From Elusimicrobiota bacterium (GTDB taxonomy: Bacteria > Elusimicrobiota > Elusimicrobia > F11), in NCBI GenBank assembly GCA_022072025.1, contig JAJVIP010000002.1:531194-595193 (forward strand): 64,000 bases of DNA. Reading direction: 5' to 3'. Shown here piece after piece: positions 42,690-50,457 of the stretch (the stretch's first letter is position 1; each line of letters begins with the position of its first letter). The position numbers were made by a program, and so were the translations under genes. Under the pieces are notes generated by a model. That model worked only from the letters and a program-made list of their open reading frames with translations, ran no database searches and was not told where the DNA came from.

Positions 42690-44819
42690 ATGAACCTCAC
42701 CTCGGCTATTAACCATTCAGTTGTTGCGGAAAGAATGGATCTTTCCACTCCCATTCAATTCGTAAAAGGAGTGGGTCCATCCAAGGCCCAATTGCTTGAG
42801 AAATTGGGCATAAAAACAGTTGAAGATCTTCTTTATCATTTCCCTCGGGGACATCAAGACCGAAAAATAGTTTTACTCAAAGATGCCGTTCCTAAAGAAA
42901 AACAGGCTTTTCTTGTCGATGTCCAATCAATTGAATTTCTCAGATCCGGGAAAATGTTGGGACAGGCCCGCGCGCTGGTCAAAGATTCTTCTTCACTTAT
43001 GGCCGCTGTTTGGTTTAAAAGGCTCTCGTTTAAATATGACGTTTTTTCTGCTCTTAAACGCGATATCATTCCAGGTCGCCGTGTATTACTTTACGGTGGA
43101 ATCGAACACGGAGATCATGCGCCGGAACTTCGTGTGGAAGATTATGAAATAGCCACGGAGGGAACCGATTCCGGAAAAATTGTCCCCATTTATCCGCTCA
43201 CTGAGGGATTGTACGACAAATGGCTGCGCACCCTTGCTTTTCGTATCGTAGCGCAATCATCCGGACAAGTCTTTGATCCGCTCCCACTCACGTTACGTCA
43301 AAAACAAAATCTTTCGCCTTATGTTCAGGCGTTGAGGAACTTCCACTTCCCTCCCTCCTGGAGTGAAAGAGACAGAGCAAGAGAACGCCTGGCCTTTGAC
43401 GAATTTTTCTTCCTTGAATTGGCTTTGGCTATAAATCGAAGTCAACGGGATCAAACACCCAAAGGGCTGACCTACGCAGTCAAACGCAATTTGTTAACGC
43501 CTTTCCGAAAACAAATGGGATTTGAATTTACAGTTCCTCAAACGCGTGTTATCAACGAAATATTCCGGGATATGCAGCGCCCCACGCCCATGAACCGACT
43601 GCTTCAAGGAGATGTGGGATCTGGAAAAACAGTGGTGGCTTTGTCAGCCGCTCTCTTGGCGATTGAGAATGGCTATCAAGTGGCCTTTTTGGCGCCCACG
43701 GAAATCTTGGCGGGACAACACCACTTGTCCTTGGCGCGCCTTTTCAGCGGATTGCCGGTGCAGTCTGAATTATTAACGGGGTCGACCCCCTCGGCCGAAC
43801 GAAAGAAAATTCTCAATAAACTTAAAGAAGGAAAAATTCATTTACTGGTTGGTACCCACGCCATTCTCAATGAAGGTGTGGCCTTCGATAAATTGGCACT
43901 TGCCATTATTGACGAACAACATCGTTTTGGCGTCAGGCAACGGGCCAAACTTTTGGCAAAAACAGGAAATCCCGACGTTTTGATTATGACTGCCACGCCC
44001 ATTCCACGGACATTGGCCATGACACTTTATGGCGATTTGGATGTGTCGATTATCGACCATTTACCGGGGGGGAGAAGCCCCATCAAAACCAGTCTCACCA
44101 CGAGAGAACAAGCCTTCACGAAAATTGAACAAGAACTGAAGATCGGGCGTCAAGCTTATTTGGTATTTCCTTTGGTTGAAGCATCAGAGTTGTTGACCAA
44201 AAAAGCCGGGAAACTGATTTCTGCCGCCGTTAAGGAATTTGACCTCGTTCAAAAACGATTCTCCAATTTCAAAATCGGGTTGCTTCACGGCCAGATGAAA
44301 GCGGAGGAAAAGAAACAGGTCATGGATCGTTTTAGAATGGGACACCTATCTCTTTTGGTGGCGACACCCGTCATCGAAGTGGGAATTGATATACCCAATG
44401 CCACTGTTATCGGTATCCTTAATCCGGAACGATTTGGGTTGGCCCAATTACATCAACTGAGAGGCCGGGTGGGCCGAGGAGATCACCCGTCAGAGTGTTT
44501 GTTAATTCAGGATTCAACTGATGAAATCCTAAATGAGCGTTTGGATCTATTTTGTTTGATCCGGGATGGATTTAAACTAGCGGAGGAAGATTTGAAATTA
44601 CGCGGGCCAGGTGAATTTCTGGGAGAAGCCCAACATGGTCTACCCCTTTTCAAAGTGGGAGATTTGATCAATGATGGACTCCTTCTTTCTCGGGCCAGAG
44701 AATCTGCCAAAGCTCTGGTGGCTGGCGAGATGGCATTAACCATGAAAGAGTTTGGAGAATTGAATCGAATCCTTCAGAAACGTTTTGGATCAAAATTATC
44801 CCTATCTAAAGTGGGATGA
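42690..44819 (+). CDS. recG: ATP-dependent DNA helicase RecG
   Basis: 709 residues. The N-terminal wedge (OB-fold) domain opens with 'TPIQFVKGVGPSKAQLLEKL', followed by a superfamily 2 helicase core: motif I 'LLQGDVGSGKTVVALSAALL', motif II 'AIIDEQHRFGVRQR', motif III 'IMTATPIPRTLAMTLYGDLD', motif VI 'LHQLRGRVGRGDHPSECLLI', and the RecG-specific C-terminus 'LKLRGPGEFLGEAQHGLPLF'. It remodels stalled replication forks and Holliday junctions. An internal in-frame ATG at 42735 (MDLSTPIQFVKG) is an equally plausible start. No ribosome binding site stands out for the first ATG. The coaD start follows 13 bases after the stop. Confidence 0.96.
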   Translation: MNLTSAINHSVVAERMDLSTPIQFVKGVGPSKAQLLEKLGIKTVEDLLYHFPRGHQDRKIVLLKDAVPKEKQAFLVDVQSIEFLRSGKMLGQARALVKDSSSLMAAVWFKRLSFKYDVFSALKRDIIPGRRVLLYGGIEHGDHAPELRVEDYEIATEGTDSGKIVPIYPLTEGLYDKWLRTLAFRIVAQSSGQVFDPLPLTLRQKQNLSPYVQALRNFHFPPSWSERDRARERLAFDEFFFLELALAINRSQRDQTPKGLTYAVKRNLLTPFRKQMGFEFTVPQTRVINEIFRDMQRPTPMNRLLQGDVGSGKTVVALSAALLAIENGYQVAFLAPTEILAGQHHLSLARLFSGLPVQSELLTGSTPSAERKKILNKLKEGKIHLLVGTHAILNEGVAFDKLALAIIDEQHRFGVRQRAKLLAKTGNPDVLIMTATPIPRTLAMTLYGDLDVSIIDHLPGGRSPIKTSLTTREQAFTKIEQELKIGRQAYLVFPLVEASELLTKKAGKLISAAVKEFDLVQKRFSNFKIGLLHGQMKAEEKKQVMDRFRMGHLSLLVATPVIEVGIDIPNATVIGILNPERFGLAQLHQLRGRVGRGDHPSECLLIQDSTDEILNERLDLFCLIRDGFKLAEEDLKLRGPGEFLGEAQHGLPLFKVGDLINDGLLLSRARESAKALVAGEMALTMKEFGELNRILQKRFGSKLSLSKVG

Positions 44820-44832
44820 GAGGAGTGGTACC

Positions 44833-45333
44833 ATGAAAAAAAACAAAAAAATCGCCATTTATCCAGGCACATTTGATCCCATTACCTTCGGTCATGTCGA
44901 TATTCTAAAGCGTGCTTCCATCATCTTCGATGAAGTGATTGTGGCGCTCTCACAAAAGAGTTCAAAAAACACCCTGTTTTCTTTAGAGGAACGACTCGTT
45001 TTGGTAAAAAATGTTCTTCAAGAAACACAATTTCATTGCCCTGTAAGAATCGATACATTTGCTGGGCTTCTGGTTCGCTACGCCAAGAAACAGGGTGTCA
45101 CCACGCTGGTTCGAGGGTTACGAGCTCTTTCCGATTTCGAATATGAATTTCAAATGGCCCTCATGAATCGACATCAAGCCAGTGACATTGAAACGGTGTT
45201 CCTGATGCCAGATGAAAAATATGTCTACCTCTCCTCCTCCATGGTTCGTGAGGTGGCCCGACTGAAAGGAAATCTTAAAGCTTTCTTGCCAACCTCCGTC
45301 ATCAAAGCATTAAAAAGTAAAATCAGTTATTGA
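44833..45333 (+). CDS. coaD: Phosphopantetheine adenylyltransferase
   Basis: 166 residues from ATG 44833, which has a GAGGAG ribosome binding site spanning the end of recG; the longer open frame is an artefact of overlap. The nucleotidyltransferase motif 'YPGTFDPITFGHVDILKRA' (T/HxGH) is at the N-terminus, and 'YVYLSSSMVREVARLKG' (the ISSSxVRE block) near the C-terminus, with 'TTLVRGLRALSDFEYEFQMA' in between. It makes dephospho-CoA in the fourth step of coenzyme A synthesis. Length is typical (E. coli 159). A promoter-like sequence follows for pta. Confidence 0.97.
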   Translation: MKKNKKIAIYPGTFDPITFGHVDILKRASIIFDEVIVALSQKSSKNTLFSLEERLVLVKNVLQETQFHCPVRIDTFAGLLVRYAKKQGVTTLVRGLRALSDFEYEFQMALMNRHQASDIETVFLMPDEKYVYLSSSMVREVARLKGNLKAFLPTSVIKALKSKISY

Positions 45334-45346
45334 AATTCCTTGTCTA

Positions 45347-45375
45347 TTGACATCAAATCACCAGGGGGTTAGATT
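45347..45375 (+). promoter_or_regulatory. Promoter-like sequence upstream of pta
   Basis: TTGACA (45347-45352), 17-base spacer, TAGATT (45370-45375). The predicted transcription start falls at about 45382, which is the GTG of pta, implying a leaderless transcript if both assignments are right. The -35 is a perfect consensus match; the -10 matches four of six. Confidence 0.5.
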
Positions 45376-45381
45376 CGATGG

Positions 45382-46329
45382 GTGAATTTAACAAGTCCAT
45401 TCTGGTCGAAACTGGAATCATCTGTTGATCCAAGCATTCGCATTGGGTTTTCTGATTCCAATGATCCTCGAATCCTCGAAGCGATTCAAATTCTCAAAGA
45501 CAGAAAACTCGTTCATCCTATTCCCATCTCCAATAATATAGAAGCCCAGAAACTTTCTCGATACAAAGACATTTTGCGGGAAAGGCAGAAACGTCTTTCG
45601 CTCTCTGATGAGGTGATCAACAATCAATTATCTGATTCCTTGTATATCGGGGTTTGTCAGCTTCTAGAGAATGAAATAGATGGTTTGGTGGCTGGATCGC
45701 TTAGACCCACATCACATGTGGTTAAAGCAGCCATTCAATGTATCGGCCCCAAACCAGGTGTACGGCTCATATCCGGCCAATTCATGATTGAATCCCCTCA
45801 TCAAAAAACAAGAGACAATACGCCCTTTTTATTCGCTGATTGCGCGGTTATTCCTGAGCCCTCCCCCCGCGCTTTGGCGTCAGTCGCCCTCTCGGCCGCT
45901 GAGTCCTACCGATTTTTTACCGAACAACTCCCCAAGGTGGCCTTTTTATCCTTCTCAACCCGAGACAGCGCGCAACACCCTTTGGTTGACAGAATAAAAG
46001 AAGCCCTGGAAATTACACGCAAACAGGATGCAAATTTAGCCGTGGATGGCGAATTGCAGGCTGATGCAGCGCTGGATCCGGAGGTGGCCCTTATTAAGAA
46101 GGCAAACGAATCGAAGGTCGCTGGTCAAGCGAACGTCTTTATCTTCCCCACACTAGAGGCAGGCAACATTGCTTATAAGCTTGTCCAACGATTTTCAATG
46201 GCTCGAACTGCTGGTCCTCTTCTCTGGGGACTGGGGCGCCCCATGAGTGACTTGTCCCGTGGTTGCAATGTGCAAGAAATTATCGACACCACATTATTGG
46301 TGTCAATGATAGCCAAGAGGAAAGAATAA
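45382..46329 (+). CDS. pta: Phosphate acetyl/butyryltransferase family enzyme
   Basis: 315 residues of the PTA/PTB fold, which interconverts acetyl-CoA and acetyl phosphate (or the butyryl equivalents). Family blocks: 'LRPTSHVVKAAIQCIGPKPG', 'FLFADCAVIPEPSPRALASV', 'VDGELQADAALDPEVALIKK', 'VFIFPTLEAGNIAYKLVQRF' and 'GPLLWGLGRPMSDLSRGC'. The length and 'VDGELQ.DAAL' block favour acetyl specificity, but butyryl cannot be excluded. The start is GTG at 45382; a nearby ATG at 45378 is out of frame, and no ribosome binding site is well placed. No acetate kinase gene is nearby. It is followed 1 base later by pilB and so is co-transcribed with pilus motor genes. Confidence 0.88.
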   Translation: MNLTSPFWSKLESSVDPSIRIGFSDSNDPRILEAIQILKDRKLVHPIPISNNIEAQKLSRYKDILRERQKRLSLSDEVINNQLSDSLYIGVCQLLENEIDGLVAGSLRPTSHVVKAAIQCIGPKPGVRLISGQFMIESPHQKTRDNTPFLFADCAVIPEPSPRALASVALSAAESYRFFTEQLPKVAFLSFSTRDSAQHPLVDRIKEALEITRKQDANLAVDGELQADAALDPEVALIKKANESKVAGQANVFIFPTLEAGNIAYKLVQRFSMARTAGPLLWGLGRPMSDLSRGCNVQEIIDTTLLVSMIAKRKE

Positions 46330-46330
46330 A

Positions 46331-48121
46331 ATGGGAGTTCGCTATTTAAATTCTTCTCGTAAAAGATTGGGCGATTACCTTGTTGAATTGGGCTTCATTA
46401 CCAACGAGCAATTGGACGTTGCCTTAAGAGAACAAAAAGACAAAGGAGGGAAACTCGGAGCCATCCTCATTCAATTGGGAATTCTTTCAGAAGATATTCT
46501 CTTGGCCATTCTTGGAAAACAATCGGGCGTTGCATATGTTTCTCTCACTGAATACGGCGAAATTTCCGATGACGCCATTCAGTCGGTTCCTGAAACCATC
46601 GCTCGAAATCAAATGCTCATGCCCATAAAAAAGGAAGGAAATTTATTAACCATAGCGATTTCAGATCCTCTCAACGTGTTTGCGGCAGATGACTTAAAAC
46701 TTCTCACTGGTTGCGACATCCGCATGGTCGTAGCCTCGGACAACGAAATCAAAGCGGCTCTCGAAAAATATTACAAGCCCAAAAAGAAACCAGAGCCGAC
46801 AAAGGCACCTTCAAAACCCACCTCTAAACCCCTCTCGATGGAAGAAACCATGAATCAGGTGGAAATCGAATCCAAAAAAGGCGTGCCTGACGAGCAGACC
46901 ACAATGATGAAAGAAGCCTCATTCGACATTGGAGGGGAAGGGGCTCCAGCCGTTAAAATTACAAATTCCATTCTTTCAGATGCTGTTAAAAAAGGAGCCA
47001 GTGATATTCATATTGAACCATTGGAGACGAAGATGATGGTTCGATTCAGGATTGATGGAGTACTACAAGTACAACCATCGCCTCCAAAAAAAATTCAAAG
47101 CGCGTTGGTCTCACGCTTAAAAGTAATGGGAGACATGGACATTTCAGAAAGACGAGTTCCACAAGATGGGCGCACCAAAATCCAAGTAGAGGGGCGCGAG
47201 TTGGATATTCGTATTTCAACCATCCCTACAGTCTATGGAGAAAAAGTGGTCATGCGCTTGTTGGACCCCCAAGGCCTCCAATTGGATTTAAGCGTATTGG
47301 GTTTTGATGCGAGAGAAATGGACGTTTTCAAAAGAAATATCAGTGCCGCCAACGGAATGATTTTGGTCACAGGCCCCACAGGCTCTGGTAAAACAACCAC
47401 ACTTTACTCAGCTCTTTCAATTCTTAATTCATCGGACACCAATATTGTGACCATTGAGGATCCGGTGGAATATATTCTCCCCGGCATCAACCAAGTTCAA
47501 GCCAAACCCGATATTGGACTTACTTTTGCCGCTGGACTACGCGCTTTTCTTCGCCAAGACCCCGATGTGATTATGGTCGGAGAAATCAGAGACAAGGAAA
47601 CAGGTGAAATTGCCGGCAATGCCGCTCTTACGGGCCATTTGGTTCTGGCCACTCTCCACACCAATGACGCACCGAGCACCGTCATTCGTTTGCTCAACAT
47701 GGGTATTGAGCCAGTTCTTATCGCCGCCACCCTTCGGATGGTGATCGCTCAACGCCTTTTGCGACGTATATGCGCTAAATGTAGACAGGCCTATGAAATA
47801 ACAGGTTCCGAAGCTCAAGCGCTCGGTGCCAGCTTGGCTATTGAAAGCACCTCCAAAATTACTCTCTACAAAGGATCTGGGTGTGATATTTGCAACGGCT
47901 CTGGATATAAAGGAAGAGTGGGAGTATATGAAGTGATGGAATTAAGTGAAGAGATGAAACAAATGGTGGTTCGTCGCGCCCCTCCAGTTGAAATTAGGGG
48001 TGCGGCTTCACGAACGGGAGTGGAATCTCTCCGCGATGTGGCGGTAAAAAAAATGTTGGCGGGTTTGACCACTATTGAAGAGGTCGTGAGGGTCACTGTG
48101 GCTGAATCTGAGGAAGGTTAA
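46331..48121 (+). CDS. pilB: Type IV pilus assembly ATPase PilB
   Basis: 596 residues of the GspE/PulE/PilB secretion ATPase family, which powers pilin polymerisation from the cytoplasmic face. An N-terminal MshEN-like domain ('RLGDYLVELGFITNEQLDVA') covers about residues 1-150, followed by a charged linker, then the ATPase core: Walker A G348-T355 in 'VTGPTGSGKTTTLYSAL', Asp box 'IVTIEDPVEY', Walker B 'FLRQDPDVIMVGEIRDKETG' and His box 'ATLHTNDAPSTVIRLLNMG'. The zinc-binding cysteines of PilB/GspE (CAKC and CDIC near residues 480-520) are present. MshEN domains bind c-di-GMP in other bacteria. pilT follows 3 bases downstream. Confidence 0.95.
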   Translation: MGVRYLNSSRKRLGDYLVELGFITNEQLDVALREQKDKGGKLGAILIQLGILSEDILLAILGKQSGVAYVSLTEYGEISDDAIQSVPETIARNQMLMPIKKEGNLLTIAISDPLNVFAADDLKLLTGCDIRMVVASDNEIKAALEKYYKPKKKPEPTKAPSKPTSKPLSMEETMNQVEIESKKGVPDEQTTMMKEASFDIGGEGAPAVKITNSILSDAVKKGASDIHIEPLETKMMVRFRIDGVLQVQPSPPKKIQSALVSRLKVMGDMDISERRVPQDGRTKIQVEGRELDIRISTIPTVYGEKVVMRLLDPQGLQLDLSVLGFDAREMDVFKRNISAANGMILVTGPTGSGKTTTLYSALSILNSSDTNIVTIEDPVEYILPGINQVQAKPDIGLTFAAGLRAFLRQDPDVIMVGEIRDKETGEIAGNAALTGHLVLATLHTNDAPSTVIRLLNMGIEPVLIAATLRMVIAQRLLRRICAKCRQAYEITGSEAQALGASLAIESTSKITLYKGSGCDICNGSGYKGRVGVYEVMELSEEMKQMVVRRAPPVEIRGAASRTGVESLRDVAVKKMLAGLTTIEEVVRVTVAESEEG

Positions 48122-48124
48122 AAC

Positions 48125-49204
48125 ATGTTGAACATGAGTGACCTCCTCTTAATGATGGTTCAAAAAAGAGCCTCGGACCTGCACCTTACGTCAGGGACAA
48201 CGCCCATGCTTCGCGTCGACGGTCAGATTATTCCAACTCCGTATGAAAAATTAACTCCTGACATCTGCCAACGATTGATTTATTCATTGCTCACTGACCA
48301 ACAAAGGCAAACTTTTGAAGGAAAAAGTGAATTGGATCTTTCATTTGGGATCAAAGGAGTGGGCCGCGTTCGTATGAATGTTTTTCGGCAACGCGGCAGC
48401 GTGTGTGCCGCTCTTCGTTCTATTCCCTCCACTTTTATGACATTTCAAGAATTGGGCCTCCCAGATGTGGTTTATGAAGTAGTGACCCGGCCCCGTGGAT
48501 TGGTTCTCGTCACGGGTCCCACGGGTTCGGGAAAATCCACCACGTTGGCCTCCATGATCGACTATATCAATGATAATCGTAATGGCCACATCATGACCAT
48601 TGAGGATCCCATTGAGTACATTCATCACCATAAAAAATGCATTGTGAACCAACGTGAAATTGGTCAGGATACTTCCAGTTATCCTTCAGCTTTGAAATAT
48701 GTACTCAGACAGGATCCGGATATTATCCTCATTGGAGAAATGCGCGACTTGGAGACCATTCAAGCCGCGATCACCATCGCTGAAACAGGTCACCTGGTGT
48801 TCGCCACACTCCACACCAATGATGCGAAATCGACCATCAACCGAATCATTGACGTTTTTCCAGCTCACCAACAACCCCAAGTACGCAATCAACTCTCCCT
48901 TGTTCTCAAGGCTGTTTTTACACAATCATTAATCCCCCACTCCAATGGAACCGGACGTGTATTGGCCACCGAAATTCTTATTATTACATCGGCAATCGAG
49001 AATTTGATTCGAGAAGGGAAAGTGGAACAGATGCCCATGTTAATGCAAACAGGGGGAAAGTTTGGTATGCAGACTTTCAATCAGGCTCTGGCGGATTTGG
49101 TTAGCAAACGGAAAATCACTCAAAAACAAGCCATCGAACATTCATCGGATCCAGAAGAACTCATCAAACTCATCAATCAGAGAATGGGTGTCGGTAAAAT
49201 TTAG
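48125..49204 (+). CDS. pilT: Type IV pilus retraction ATPase PilT
   Basis: 359 residues. Hexameric ATPase that depolymerises the pilus for twitching and DNA uptake. N-terminal 'MSDLLLMMVQKRASDLHLTS' is the PilT start; Walker A 'VTGPTGSGKSTTLASMIDYI' begins at about residue 129, Asp box 'IMTIEDPIEYIH', Walker B 'LRQDPDIILIGEMRDLETI' and His box 'ATLHTNDAKSTINRIIDVFP' follow. The AIRNLIRE-like retraction motif is represented by 'SAIENLIREGKVEQM'. It lies between pilB and pilC, with a 9-base gap and an AGGAGG ribosome binding site before pilC. Confidence 0.97.
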   Translation: MLNMSDLLLMMVQKRASDLHLTSGTTPMLRVDGQIIPTPYEKLTPDICQRLIYSLLTDQQRQTFEGKSELDLSFGIKGVGRVRMNVFRQRGSVCAALRSIPSTFMTFQELGLPDVVYEVVTRPRGLVLVTGPTGSGKSTTLASMIDYINDNRNGHIMTIEDPIEYIHHHKKCIVNQREIGQDTSSYPSALKYVLRQDPDIILIGEMRDLETIQAAITIAETGHLVFATLHTNDAKSTINRIIDVFPAHQQPQVRNQLSLVLKAVFTQSLIPHSNGTGRVLATEILIITSAIENLIREGKVEQMPMLMQTGGKFGMQTFNQALADLVSKRKITQKQAIEHSSDPEELIKLINQRMGVGKI

Positions 49205-49213
49205 GAGGGTTTC

Positions 49214-50437
49214 ATGCCAGCTTTTACGTACAAAGCCAAAATGTTGACGGGGGGAATTACCGAAGGCGTCATCCAAGCCAACGACCAAAAAGCAGCCGTG
49301 GACCAACTCCGTGGGCAAAAGTTAATGCCGCTAGAAATCGTGGAATCAACACCTTCCATTTTTGAAAAACTCAAGGTTCTTTCACCCTTCAAACCCCATG
49401 TGCAACCAAAAGAACTGGTCCTTTTTTCCCGCCAACTTTCCACCCTTGTTTCAGCTGGAGTTCCCCTGGTGCAAGGTCTTACCATCCTTGAGGAACAAGT
49501 GGAGAGTAAATTGTTCAAAAGCATCGTTCACACCATTCGTGAGGATATTGAATCAGGCCAATCGATTACCGATGCGCTCAGGAAACATCCCAATGCCTTT
49601 GAAGAACTCTACGTGTCCATGATCAAAGCCGGCGAGGTCGGCGGTATTTTGGATGTTATCTTAGACCGATTATCCGCCTATTTGGAGGCCGCAGAAAACT
49701 TAAAAGGAAAAGTTAAAGGCGCCATGATGTACCCCTTGGTGGTGAGCATCATTGCCGGAAGTGTCACACTCTTCTTGTTAATGGGGGTTATTCCAACCTT
49801 TTCCGCTATTTTCGCGAGTTTCGGTTCAGAACTTCCTGCCATCACTCAATTTCTCATTGACTTGTCGTTTGGCCTTCGAAAATTTTGGTATTTGGTCCTG
49901 GGAGCGCCCGTGGTCGGGTTCATTCTCTTAAAACAATATCGAAAGACCGAAATTGGCCAGAGAAACCTAGACGAAATTTCTTTAAAACTCCCTGTTTTTG
50001 GGATACTTCTAAAAAAAGTTGCCGTCGCGAAATTTACCCGAACCTTGGGAACTCTTATCAAGTCCGGTGTTCCCATTTTGCAAGCTCTTGAAACTGTTGC
50101 TAAAACCGCAGGAAATAAAGTCATTGAAATCGCGATTATGACCGCCAGAGAATCCGTCAAAGAAGGTGAACGAATTGCTATCCAACTCAAAAAAGCCAAT
50201 ATTTTTCCTCCCATGGTTATCCAAATGGTCGCGATTGGGGAAGAAACAGGGAACCTGGATACCATGCTTTCAAAAATCGCCGATTTCTATGATCAAGAAG
50301 TGGACAACGCTGTTAAAGCTCTCACTTCCATGATTGAACCAATCATTATTGTCGTGATGGGTTTGGTGATTGGATTTATTGTCATCGCAATGTTCTTGCC
50401 GATGTTCGAACTGGGCAGCTTGGCCGGAAAAGCTTAA
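49214..50437 (+). CDS. pilC: Type IV pilus inner-membrane platform protein PilC
   Basis: 407 residues of the GspF/PilC family. 'MPAFTYKAKMLTGGITEGVI' is the typical N-terminus; two related cytoplasmic helical-bundle (T2SSF) domains (about 70-195 and 270-395) are each followed by transmembrane segments, including 'VVSIIAGSVTLFLLMGVIPT' and 'IVVMGLVIGFIVIAMFLPMF' at the end. It couples the PilB/PilT motors to pilin insertion. 'FSRQLSTLVSAGVPLVQGL' and 'VAIGEETGNLDTMLSKIADF' are conserved blocks. A downstream membrane protein gene begins 20 bases later. Confidence 0.96.
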   Translation: MPAFTYKAKMLTGGITEGVIQANDQKAAVDQLRGQKLMPLEIVESTPSIFEKLKVLSPFKPHVQPKELVLFSRQLSTLVSAGVPLVQGLTILEEQVESKLFKSIVHTIREDIESGQSITDALRKHPNAFEELYVSMIKAGEVGGILDVILDRLSAYLEAAENLKGKVKGAMMYPLVVSIIAGSVTLFLLMGVIPTFSAIFASFGSELPAITQFLIDLSFGLRKFWYLVLGAPVVGFILLKQYRKTEIGQRNLDEISLKLPVFGILLKKVAVAKFTRTLGTLIKSGVPILQALETVAKTAGNKVIEIAIMTARESVKEGERIAIQLKKANIFPPMVIQMVAIGEETGNLDTMLSKIADFYDQEVDNAVKALTSMIEPIIIVVMGLVIGFIVIAMFLPMFELGSLAGKA

Positions 50438-50457
50438 TTGTCTCCATTTGGTTAGGC

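Noticed and set aside
45378..45380. ATG at 45378 as the pta start
   Set aside because: It is out of frame with the conserved Pta protein; GTG 45382 is the only in-frame start near the N-terminus.
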